Of a stretch of DNA of 5,056 nt, positions 1 through 4,619 are shown one piece after another. Source of the stretch: an uncultured Collinsella sp. (lineage in GTDB: Bacteria; Actinomycetota; Coriobacteriia; Coriobacteriales; Coriobacteriaceae); NCBI GenBank assembly GCA_900555955.1, contig USNA01000099.1, positions 1 to 5,056 of the forward strand, given 5' to 3'. The notes under the pieces were generated by a model. It saw only the letters and a list, made by a program, of their open reading frames with translations, was not told the origin of the DNA and searched no databases. A program made the position numbers and the translations under genes. The stretch's first letter is position 1; each line of letters starts with the position of its first letter.

Positions 1-1049
1 TCAAGCACACCCCCCTCGGCCAGAAGCTCATCGAGACGTTCCTCCACCAGTGCGCCGGCCTGCCCGACAACTGGGACGCCTCCTCCATCATCGAGGACCA
101 GGTCGCCAAGATCCGCGAGAAGGTCGGCGACGCCGAAGTGATCTGCGGCCTGTCCGGCGGTGTCGACTCCGCAGTCGCCGCCGCCCTCGTCCACAAGGCC
201 ATCGGCGACCAGCTCACCTGCGTGTTCGTCGACCACGGCCTGCTGCGCAAAGGCGAGGTCGAGCAAGTCAAGCACGACTTCGTCGCCGCCACCGGCATCC
301 GACTGATCACCGTCGACGCCGCCGACGACTTCCTCGAAGCGCTCAAGGGCGTCTCCGAACCCGAGCGCAAGCGCAAGATCATCGGCGAGAAGTTCATCCG
401 CACCTTCGAGAAAGCCCAGCGTCAGGTCCTCGAAGAAGCCGGCGCCCGCGGCAAGGAAGTCAAGTTCCTCGTGCAGGGCACCCTCTACCCCGACGTCGTC
501 GAATCCGGCGGCGGTGACGGCGCGGCCAACATCAAGTCCCACCACAACGTCGGAGGGCTCCCCAAGGACATCAAGTTCCAGCTCATCGAACCGCTGCGCA
601 CCCTCTTCAAGGACGAGGTGCGCGCCATCGGCACCGAGCTCGGCCTGCCCGACGAGATCGTCTGGCGCCAGCCCTTCCCCGGCCCGGGCCTGGGCATCCG
701 CATCATCGGCGAAATCACCAAGGAACGCCTCGACCTGCTGCGCGAGGCCGACGCCATCGCCCGCGAAGAACTCTCCCGCGCCGGCCTCGACCGCGACATC
801 TGGCAGTGCCCGGTCGTGCTACTCGCCGACGTTCACTCGGTGGGCGTCCAAGGCGACGAGCGCACCTACGGCTCCCCCATCGTCCTGCGCCCGGTCAGCT
901 CGGAGGACGCCATGACCGCCGACTGGTCGCGCGTGCCCTACGACGTGCTCGCCACCATCTCCACCCGCATCACCAACGAGTGCCACCAGATCAACCGCGT
1001 GGTACTGGATTGCACTAGCAAACCCCCAGCAACCATCGAGTGGGAATAG
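1..1049 (+). CDS. guaA: GMP synthase (glutamine-hydrolysing), C-terminal part, 5' end outside window
   Basis: This enzyme makes GMP from XMP, ATP and glutamine in the cytoplasm, the last step of de novo guanine nucleotide synthesis. Complete codons start at base 3; 348 residues are present of roughly 520 usual for the family, so the N-terminal glutamine amidotransferase domain is missing from the window. The ATP-pyrophosphatase P-loop SGGVDS is at 153-170, followed by family motifs [20 protein letters not shown] and [12 protein letters not shown], then the dimerisation domain ending [10 protein letters not shown] and TAG. The sequence closely resembles bifidobacterial GuaA as I remember it. 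The last codons from about 1002 (GTA, GAT, ACT, AGC, AAA, CCA, GCA) differ from the GC-ending codons used before, as expected if an integrated element supplied the 3' end. A terminator follows 16 bases after the stop. Confidence 0.98.
   Translation, partial: KHTPLGQKLIETFLHQCAGLPDNWDASSIIEDQVAKIREKVGDAEVICGLSGGVDSAVAAALVHKAIGDQLTCVFVDHGLLRKGEVEQVKHDFVAATGIRLITVDAADDFLEALKGVSEPERKRKIIGEKFIRTFEKAQRQVLEEAGARGKEVKFLVQGTLYPDVVESGGGDGAANIKSHHNVGGLPKDIKFQLIEPLRTLFKDEVRAIGTELGLPDEIVWRQPFPGPGLGIRIIGEITKERLDLLREADAIAREELSRAGLDRDIWQCPVVLLADVHSVGVQGDERTYGSPIVLRPVSSEDAMTADWSRVPYDVLATISTRITNECHQINRVVLDCTSKPPATIEWE
1000..1049. other. Probable attachment site (attL) at the guaA 3' end
   Basis: The 3' end of guaA is an established target of tyrosine-recombinase elements, which carry a copy of the gene's last bases and so restore the reading frame on insertion. 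The conserved bases for I-E-W-E and the stop (GAGTGGGAATAG, 1038-1049) are intact here. Codon choice changes at about 1002 and DNA beyond the gene is accessory in character. No second copy of these bases is present in the window, so the other end must lie to the right. The exact crossover point cannot be placed from this sequence alone. Confidence 0.55.
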
Positions 1050-1064
1050 TAGATAGCCCTTTGC

Positions 1065-1098
1065 GAGGGAGGTCGGAAACAGCCTCCCTCTTTTTTTT
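1065..1098 (+). terminator. Rho-independent terminator of guaA
   Basis: A perfect 8-bp stem, GAGGGAGG (1065-1072) with CCTCCCTC (1083-1090), has a 10-base loop and is followed at once by eight T residues (1091-1098). It begins 16 bases after the guaA stop. If the crossover lies inside the gene, this terminator came with the element. Confidence 0.93.
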
Positions 1099-1130
1099 AT
1101 TTACATGCCATGGGTGTCTGCGGACTGTGG

Positions 1131-1147
1131 TGTATATGGTATATACA
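1131..1147. repeat. 17-bp palindrome, operator-like
   Basis: TGTATAT (1131-1137), spacer GGT, ATATACA (1141-1147): perfect 7-bp arms. The short spacer and A/T arms suit binding of a dimeric protein better than an RNA hairpin. No gene start is evident next to it, so a role in recombination or a lost promoter is possible. Confidence 0.35.
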
Positions 1148-1301
1148 AGCCAGCTACGCAATCTCTCAAGCTGTTTAGCTGGGATAATTGTTTACTGGTA
1201 CGTTTTAAAGTGCTTTCAATTACCGAAGCAACGCCATCAATTCATTTCAAATTAATGCTGACCGGCAGATTGCTTTTGCTCGCAAGGGATCGCTCAGGTT
1301 G

Positions 1302-1371
1302 GTACTCAAATTGTACTCACGACGTTTTGAGTATCGATTGGCTGGTGTTCATAGACGTCGGAAATGAGTAC
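1302..1371. repeat. Cluster of four 7-bp repeats, possible recombinase arm sites
   Basis: GTACTCA occurs directly at 1302-1308 and 1313-1319, 11 bp apart, about one helical turn. Its reverse complement TGAGTAC is at 1365-1371, and a 6-of-7 match, TGAGTAT, at 1328-1334. Short repeats in direct and inverted pairs a few hundred bases from a crossover site are typical of arm-type sites for tyrosine recombinases. The assignment is inferred from position and spacing; no integrase is present to compare. Confidence 0.35.
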
Positions 1372-1407
1372 TGACTTCGGGGGTTTCGTTATCGCATATT
1401 GCATTTA

Positions 1408-1465
1408 AACCCAAATAGAGGCGCTCTTCATTAGGCATAATGCAAATGAGGAGCGCCTCTGGGTT
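1408..1465. repeat. Long inverted repeat forming a hairpin
   Basis: The inner stem pairs 1417-1432 with 1445-1460: 16 positions, all paired except one T-G wobble (1427 with 1450). The loop is 12 bases, itself able to form GCA-TAA-TGC. An outer stem of AACCC (1408-1412) with GGGTT (1461-1465) extends it, leaving four unpaired bases (1413-1416) on the left. There is no clean T-tract on either side, so it is not a textbook terminator. It could be a boundary structure, a bidirectional terminator, a small non-coding RNA or a relic of a short transposable element. Confidence 0.6.
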
Positions 1466-1591
1466 ATTGCTTGCTGTTGGTGCAACGCCGTCCAATGCGT
1501 GTCTTGGGTGGATGCCCGCCAAGCAAGCTAGGCTCGTCGTAAGCGGAGGCGACGTGGGCGCGGGTTCGTGGCCGTGCACGAGCTGTTGGTT

Positions 1592-1804
1592 TTACGGGTT
1601 CTTGGCGCTTGCGCCGGTGGATGGCATGAGCGCGTTGTGGCGCACGGCGCGAATGTAACACGCGTTCAACTCGCGTTCGGCGCTGAAGGAGGCCACAGCC
1701 GTCACTTCGCGGGAGTTGTCGTTGAGCGGTGTTATCGCTTCGGGCACGTTCCGTAGCCTCAAGGTACTTATGAGCGGAAATGGGGCCAAATGAAGCTCGG
1801 GCAT
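1592..1804 (-). CDS. Unrecognised short frame, possible gene remnant
   Basis: A 70-residue frame starts at ATG (1804-1802), MPELHLAPFPLI, and ends in TAA (1594-1592). I do not recognise it. Its codons are largely GC-ending and look coding (for example the stretches encoding NDNSREVTAVASFSAE and NACYIRAVRHNAL), and similar codon choice continues upstream on the same strand to about 1860 without a start codon. No good ribosome binding site precedes the ATG; GAAG lies close by. It may be the tail of a gene whose 5' part was lost, or chance. The overlapping frames on the + strand look less coding. Confidence 0.22.
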   Translation of the reverse strand: MPELHLAPFPLISTLRLRNVPEAITPLNDNSREVTAVASFSAERELNACYIRAVRHNALMPSTGASAKNP

Positions 1805-1911
1805 CAGCTTCGCGACGACGGGGATGGACGCCGTGGGGACGTCGGGGCATCTGAAGACAAGACAGTTGGTTGGATATGCCGAAAAGACGAACGAGCTGAA
1901 TGGGAGAGTGC

Positions 1912-1917
1912 TACAAT
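1912..1917 (+). promoter_or_regulatory. Possible -10 element (TACAAT)
   Basis: TACAAT matches the -10 consensus at five of six positions and sits 38 bases upstream of the ATG of the acidic protein gene. No convincing -35 hexamer is found 16-18 bases upstream, so this is weak. Confidence 0.3.
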
Positions 1918-1937
1918 AGCCTAAACGGGAGTCATTA

Positions 1938-1958
1938 GTGAAAGTGTGGATACCATGA
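1938..1958 (+). CDS. Possible six-codon leader peptide overlapping the next start
   Basis: GTG at 1938 lies 6 bases after GGGAG (1927-1931), the best ribosome binding sequence here. It opens a short frame, M-K-V-W-I-P, whose TGA (1956-1958) overlaps the ATG (1955-1957) of the next gene as ATGA. This arrangement often couples translation of two frames. A frame this short could be chance. Confidence 0.25.
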   Translation: MKVWIP

Positions 1959-2209
1959 GACACGTATTCAAGGGCAAAAAGCTCGGCTGGGGCGATGATA
2001 AGACCGAGGGCGTTTGGTTCGATGCTGACCACTACACCAAAGAAGAGGCTGAGGCGGAGTTCAAGCCTTATCAAGGGGTTACTCAGAGAGGTTATGACTA
2101 CACTGGGTACGAGTATGATGGGGAACGCTATCACCATTACACCTACCTTGGCGAATTCGAGGATGATGATATGCCTACCAGTGATGCCGACCTTTGGAAT
2201 CGAAAATAG
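1955..2209 (+). CDS. Hypothetical small acidic tyrosine-rich protein
   Basis: I do not recognise this 84-residue protein. It begins MRHVFKGKKLGWGDD and ends TSDADLWNRK before TAG. It is strongly acidic, with about twice as many D and E as K and R, and has a cluster of tyrosines in the middle (YDYTGYEYDG, then YHHYTYLGEFEDDD). There is no signal peptide or membrane segment, so it is probably cytoplasmic. ATG at 1955 is preferred; an in-frame GTG at 1946 would add three residues, but GGGAG is then 14 bases away. Translation may be coupled to the short frame ending at 1958. Its last 35 bases overlap the convergent minus-strand gene. Acidic proteins of this size on mobile elements sometimes mimic DNA, but nothing here proves that. 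Confidence 0.6.
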   Translation: MRHVFKGKKLGWGDDKTEGVWFDADHYTKEEAEAEFKPYQGVTQRGYDYTGYEYDGERYHHYTYLGEFEDDDMPTSDADLWNRK

Positions 2210-2489
2210 GCATTTTCCTTCCATATAGCCATCGGTGGCCCCGGCGCTTTGCTGTTGATTGCTTTTCGTTCTCCCCTATTAAAGAACAGTGTGGAGCAAC
2301 GAGAAGCGCACTTCCTTTGTGTTGTGGCTTGATGGCCTTGTGGCAGTTCCAGCATGTTTGAGGCATATTGGTGAGCCGGTACATGGCGTCGCGGCTGATG
2401 CGCAGCATCGCGCACGCCTCGTCGGCGCCGAATATCGCGTTGGTCGATGCGATGAGCCTCATCTGGCTCCTGCTAATGCTCTTGGTCAT
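2175..2489 (-). CDS. Small helix-turn-helix protein with an unusual C-terminal tail
   Basis: This 104-residue frame starts at ATG (2489-2487) with GAGGA (complement of 2495-2499) 5 bases upstream. Residues about 8-40 (MRLIASTNAIFGADEACAML, then RISRDAMYRLTN) look like a helix-turn-helix of the MerR/excisionase kind, so DNA binding is likely. The usual continuation, a wing with a basic strand as in the neighbouring excisionase-like gene, is missing. From about residue 41 the sequence becomes MPQTCWNCHKAIKPQHKG and a basic tail with one CxxC pair, and the DNA turns AT-richer at about 2370. This suggests truncation or fusion to unrelated sequence. The gene lies downstream of the excisionase-like gene on the same strand, 78 bases apart, and could share its transcript. 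The 3' end overlaps the convergent acidic protein gene. Confidence 0.5.
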   Translation of the reverse strand: MTKSISRSQMRLIASTNAIFGADEACAMLRISRDAMYRLTNMPQTCWNCHKAIKPQHKGSALLVAPHCSLIGENEKQSTAKRRGHRWLYGRKMPIFDSKGRHHW

Positions 2490-2495
2490 GGTCGT

Positions 2496-2519
2496 CCTCG
2501 AGCTCCTCTCGTCTCGAGG
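2496..2519 (-). promoter_or_regulatory. Inverted repeat covering a ribosome binding site
   Basis: On the minus strand CCTCGAG (2519-2513), a 10-base loop and CTCGAGG (2502-2496) form a perfect 7-bp stem. Its second arm contains most of the GAGGA ribosome binding site (2499-2495) of the helix-turn-helix gene starting at 2489. In RNA this would hide the site until a ribosome or factor opens the stem. Function is inferred from position only. Confidence 0.35.
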
Positions 2520-2567
2520 CTCCCTCGCGTGCCCGGCCGCGGGCGGCTCCCGGGGCGGTCGCCGTCG

Positions 2568-2786
2568 TCATTTCCTGCCGCCCCTCGACTCGATGTAGGC
2601 GTCCACCGACGCCCTCGAAACCAGGAGCTTCCTTCCGAGCCTGTACGAGTCGATCTCTCCCGGCCAGATGAGGTCGTATGCCTTACTCCGGCTCGCCCCC
2701 ATGTACTCCCGCATCTCGATCACCGTCATCCACTCGTCGCGGCCCCGGTTGCCCTCGGGCGCGGCGCATTTCGTAGCGTGCGCCAT
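2568..2786 (-). CDS. Excisionase-type helix-turn-helix protein
   Basis: A 72-residue protein, typical of the length of small excisionase-like DNA-binding proteins. Residues about 19-68 form the winged helix-turn-helix of the HTH_17/AlpA kind: WMTVIEMREYMGASRSKAYDLI is followed by GEIDSYRLGRKLLVSRASVD and AYIESRGG. Such proteins bend attachment-site DNA and steer a tyrosine integrase towards excision, or act as small transcription regulators. ATG at 2786 is chosen because GGAGG (complement of 2792-2796) lies 5 bases upstream; the frame stays open to 2879, but without such a site. It reads towards guaA and is followed by a second helix-turn-helix gene. Direct repeats at 2812-2849 lie just upstream and could be its own binding sites. 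No integrase gene is next to it, so regulator and excisionase roles cannot be separated here. Confidence 0.85.
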   Translation of the reverse strand: MAHATKCAAPEGNRGRDEWMTVIEMREYMGASRSKAYDLIWPGEIDSYRLGRKLLVSRASVDAYIESRGGRK

Positions 2787-2811
2787 GGTTGCCTCCAATC
2801 TTTCCGCGCGA

Positions 2812-2849
2812 TACGTCTGCGCGGTCCTGTGTGCGTTTACGTCTGCGCG
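2812..2849. repeat. 12-bp direct repeat upstream of the excisionase-like gene
   Basis: TACGTCTGCGCG occurs at 2812-2823 and again at 2838-2849, 26 bp start to start. A further pair, CGATTGA at 2851-2857 and 2870-2876, follows. They lie 26-90 bases upstream of the start at 2786, where promoter and operator sequences are expected. Confidence 0.5.
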
Positions 2850-2897
2850 ACGATTGAACCGCCTGACGGCGATTGACACGCCCGACAGGAGCGGAGA

Positions 2898-2924
2898 TGG
2901 GTCGAGGTGGGTCGAGCTGGTCGG
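2898..2924. repeat. Tandem 10-bp repeat
   Basis: TGGGTCGAGG (2898-2907) and TGGGTCGAGC (2908-2917) are adjacent, followed by a partial copy, TGGTCGG (2918-2924). The 10-bp period puts each copy on nearly the same face of the helix, as in iterated protein-binding sites. It is short enough to be chance in GC-rich DNA. Confidence 0.4.
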
Positions 2925-2935
2925 GCCTTCACGAA

Positions 2936-2971
2936 ACGGCCATGAGCCGTACGCCTTAGCTGGCAGCTAAG
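2936..2971. repeat. Two adjacent inverted repeats
   Basis: ACGGC (2936-2940) pairs with GCCGT (2946-2950). Next to it CTTAGCTG (2955-2962), one G, and CAGCTAAG (2964-2971) form a perfect 17-bp palindrome. The palindrome lies just beyond the minus-strand terminator at 2988-3005, so on that strand it is past the end of the transcript. It looks like a binding site for a dimeric protein. Confidence 0.45.
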
Positions 2972-2980
2972 TCCCCGAAA

Positions 2981-3005
2981 AGCAAAAGGCGCCCGTGCGG
3001 GCGCC
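2981..3005 (-). terminator. Rho-independent terminator, minus strand
   Basis: GGCGCCC (2988-2994), loop GTGC and GGGCGCC (2999-3005) make a perfect 7-bp GC stem. Read on the minus strand it is followed by TTTTGCTTTT (2987 down to about 2978), a good U-tract. It begins 20 bases after the stop of the short minus-strand frame at 3026-3187, which supports real transcription through that frame. Confidence 0.8.
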
Positions 3006-3025
3006 TGCCTAGGATCGAAGTTCGT

Positions 3026-3187
3026 TCAGTTGTGTTCGGAATGCTCGTCTTCCGCGGTGCTGTCGTCCGGGGTCCGGCATCTGTCGTTCGTCTCTTCTTT
3101 CGTGTTTGATGTTGCGTGTTCTGCGAGCGACCTTTCGAGGGCCTGCCGGCCCGTTGCCCCAGATGCACCCGGGTAAATGGTATCCAT
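3026..3187 (-). CDS. Hypothetical 53-residue frame before a terminator
   Basis: The frame starts at ATG (3187-3185), MDTIYPGASGATGRQ, and ends SEHN then TGA (3028-3026). It is hydrophilic, with an acidic C-terminus (DDSTAEDEHSEH), and I do not recognise it. The frame stays open upstream to a TAA at 3256-3254 but has no better start. There is no clear ribosome binding site before the ATG, so this may be the tail of a larger, now broken gene. The strong minus-strand terminator 20 bases after the stop is the best support that it is, or was, the end of a transcription unit. Confidence 0.4.
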   Translation of the reverse strand: MDTIYPGASGATGRQALERSLAEHATSNTKEETNDRCRTPDDSTAEDEHSEHN

Positions 3188-3354
3188 CCGTTGGACACGG
3201 CCTGCTGCGGTTGTAATTTCGGACGAGCGAAAGCAGACGAACGGCGCGAGAGGTTAGCGCGGCCTGCGGCTGGCCATGCGGTTTGGGCCGCGGAAAGACG
3301 AGCCATACCCGGAGCATCAATGGAAACAGGCGCATCGGGCGTTCAATCTACCTG
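3188..3354. other. Intergenic DNA between divergent units
   Basis: Between the short minus-strand frame and the promoter of the DUF1294 gene I see no gene. Open frames on both strands here are arginine-rich products of GC-rich DNA without ribosome binding sites. A decayed 5' part of the minus-strand gene ending at 3026 could lie here, but no frameshifted continuation was recognised. Confidence 0.4.
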
Positions 3355-3360
3355 TATAAT
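3355..3360 (+). promoter_or_regulatory. Promoter -10 element (TATAAT) of the DUF1294 gene
   Basis: A perfect TATAAT lies 33 bases before the ATG at 3393, preceded directly by TG. No good -35 hexamer is found at 16-18 bases. Transcription would start near 3367, giving a leader of about 26 bases that holds AAGGAG (3379-3384). Confidence 0.55.
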
Positions 3361-3392
3361 GGCGGCATGTTGTTCGGGAAGGAGTTCTTCTT

Positions 3393-4034
3393 ATGGAGCA
3401 GGCACTATCTGCCCTGGGCGGTGCTGTCCAGGGCGTTCACCCCTTCGTTATCTATCTTGCGGGCATTAATGCCCTCACGTTCATTCTCTTCGCGATCGAC
3501 TACGCGATAGCCCGTTACAACCAGGACGAGGATACCGGCCTCATGGACGGCAGGATCTTGACCCTGTTCGCCGTAGCGGGCGGCGCCCTGGGGATGCTCC
3601 TTGCCCTTATGATCTTCACCAGGAACCACATGAACAAGCACAACATCGCCTGGTGGTTCAGCGCCATAGTCTTCTTGATTGTGTGGGTGCTTGTCGTGCT
3701 CGTTTGGGCCGGAGTCATCGTCGTCGATCTGGAACCGGGCGCTTCGTTCAACGCGCCCGTCATCGTCGCTCTCGGTGCATACCTTCTCGCCATCAACGTC
3801 ATCACGTTCGCCGTTTTTTGCCTGGACAAGAAGAGGGCGATTGACCGCGGCAGCAGGTTCCCCGAAGCCACCTTGCTTGGTCTCTCGCTCGCGGGAGGGG
3901 CCCTTGGAGGCATCGCCGGGATGCGCGTCGCCCACCATAAGACGTCCAAGTGGTATTTCGCGGTGGGGCTGCCTGCCTTCATCATCCTCCACGTCGCGCT
4001 GTTTCTTCTTGCCCACGGCGCTGGGCTTGTTTAG
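3393..4034 (+). CDS. Membrane protein with two DUF1294 copies
   Basis: A 213-residue integral membrane protein of unknown function. Membrane segments are visible at about 18-38, 54-74, 88-111, 125-144, 160-178 and 187-207. Residues about 20-100 and 129-208 are two copies of the DUF1294 unit: YLAGINALTFILFAID against YLLAINVITFAVFCLD, and FAVAGGALGMLLALMIFTRN against LSLAGGALGGIAGMRVAHHK. The second copy keeps the family pattern GGALGG, GM, HKT and WYF; the first has diverged there (RNHMNKHN). Single-copy members are about half this length, so this is an internal duplication. The start is secure: AAGGAG (3379-3384) ends 8 bases before ATG, with TATAAT further upstream. The broken zinc-ribbon gene starts 20 bases after the stop, so the two probably formed an operon. 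Confidence 0.9.
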   Translation: MEQALSALGGAVQGVHPFVIYLAGINALTFILFAIDYAIARYNQDEDTGLMDGRILTLFAVAGGALGMLLALMIFTRNHMNKHNIAWWFSAIVFLIVWVLVVLVWAGVIVVDLEPGASFNAPVIVALGAYLLAINVITFAVFCLDKKRAIDRGSRFPEATLLGLSLAGGALGGIAGMRVAHHKTSKWYFAVGLPAFIILHVALFLLAHGAGLV

Positions 4035-4054
4035 GGGGACCTTGAACGGAATCT

Positions 4055-4584
4055 TTGGTCAACATCCTGACGACCCTATTTCCCGCTTTTGCTTTTCTCG
4101 GCATCATACTGTTCGCATGCGATAGGCAGGATAAGCGGAAGATCGAGCTCGAGAAGGTCAAGGCAAAAGCCGAGTGGGACCGTGCGAGCGAGTGTTTCAG
4201 GGACGATGTGACCCAGGAGGGGTTCGAGGAGATCGTCGAGGCTACGGGGTGATCCGTCAAAAGGCTCGAGTCCCTTTCCGTGAACGGGCACAAGGTTTAC
4301 GGGACCGTCGCTTCGCTCAGCGGCATCAGTTCGTGGAAGTTCGTGATCGACTTCGACTACAAGGGCCACCTCACGAGCGACTACACCGTAGCGAGCTCTA
4401 ACGACGGCTCGGGCATAGCCGAACGCGTGGCAGACCGACCGCCAAGAGGATTAGGTCTTGGACGCCGACGGACCGCATAGTGCGCGCGGCTTTCTGCCCC
4501 TATTGCGGTGTCAAGGCGTCCGGTGAAGCAGCGTTCTGCTCTTCCTGCGGGGCTAAGCTGCTGCACGTGCCGAAAAGGCCGTAG
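4055..4584 (+). pseudogene. Broken gene for a membrane-anchored zinc-ribbon protein
   Basis: Three adjacent pieces read as one protein. Piece 1 (TTG 4055 to TGA 4250-4252) has a membrane segment at residues 4-22 (ILTTLFPAFAFLGIILFAC), then a charged helix ending GFEEIVEATG. Piece 2 continues in the same frame after the TGA: SVKRLESLSVNGHKVYG to GIAERVADR near 4437. Piece 3 is shifted to another frame and reads RIRSWTPTDRIVRAA, then a zinc ribbon CPYCG-x9-CSSCG (4495-4551), ending at TAG 4582-4584. A one-base deletion, or loss of one GACC unit from a GACCGACC run at 4432-4439, would explain the shift. An intact version would have about 175 residues: membrane anchor, linker, soluble domain, C-terminal zinc ribbon. 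Function is unknown. The start is weak (TTG with a poor ribosome binding site); it may depend on translation of the DUF1294 gene 20 bases upstream. Confidence 0.85.
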
Positions 4585-4619
4585 CTGGGTTTGCCCGGGG
4601 CATCTGACGGCAGGGCGAG

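Larger units (their letters stand above)
1099..1407. other. AT-richer non-coding stretch beside the guaA junction
   Basis: No credible gene is seen on either strand. Two overlapping + frames exist, but neither has a ribosome binding site, and both have mixed composition unlike a protein of this genome. The stretch is clearly richer in A and T than guaA and the genes to the right. It contains a 17-bp palindrome (1131-1147) and a cluster of 7-bp repeats (1302-1371), so it looks like the attachment-site region of an element. Confidence 0.5.

Noticed and set aside
50..517. Long arginine-rich open frame on the + strand inside guaA
   Set aside because: It is an out-of-frame reading of guaA in GC-rich DNA; the same holds for the frames at 485-799 (-), 514-915 (+) and 806-1018 (+).
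1040..1374. Two overlapping + strand frames right after guaA
   Set aside because: One starts inside the guaA stop region and runs through the terminator; neither has a ribosome binding site or a protein-like residue mix.
1464..1850. 128-residue arginine-rich frame on the minus strand
   Set aside because: Composition is that of a frame-shifted reading. The alternative minus-strand frame at 1592-1804 looks more coding, and even that is weak.
1810..2224. Hydrophobic N-terminal half of a 210-residue minus-strand frame
   Set aside because: It is the antisense of the acidic protein gene at 1955-2209; acidic codons read backwards give hydrophobic residues.
2289..2876. 195-residue + strand frame across the helix-turn-helix genes
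   Set aside because: It is antisense to two minus-strand genes with good ribosome binding sites and recognisable domains, and is rich in proline and arginine.
2873..2878. TTGACA as a + strand -35 promoter element
   Set aside because: No -10-like hexamer lies 16-18 bases downstream and no + strand gene follows.
3405..4016. 203-residue minus-strand frame opposite the DUF1294 gene
   Set aside because: It is a charged antisense reading of a membrane protein gene that has a clear promoter, ribosome binding site and family match.
4173..4180. GAGTGGGA match to the guaA 3' end as a second attachment site
   Set aside because: Only eight bases match, they lie inside the coding part of the zinc-ribbon gene, and the following AATAG is absent.
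4250..4252. TGA read as an amino acid (recoding or selenocysteine)
   Set aside because: Other genes in the window end normally at TGA, no selenocysteine hairpin is evident, and the same gene carries a second lesion, so decay is the simpler explanation.
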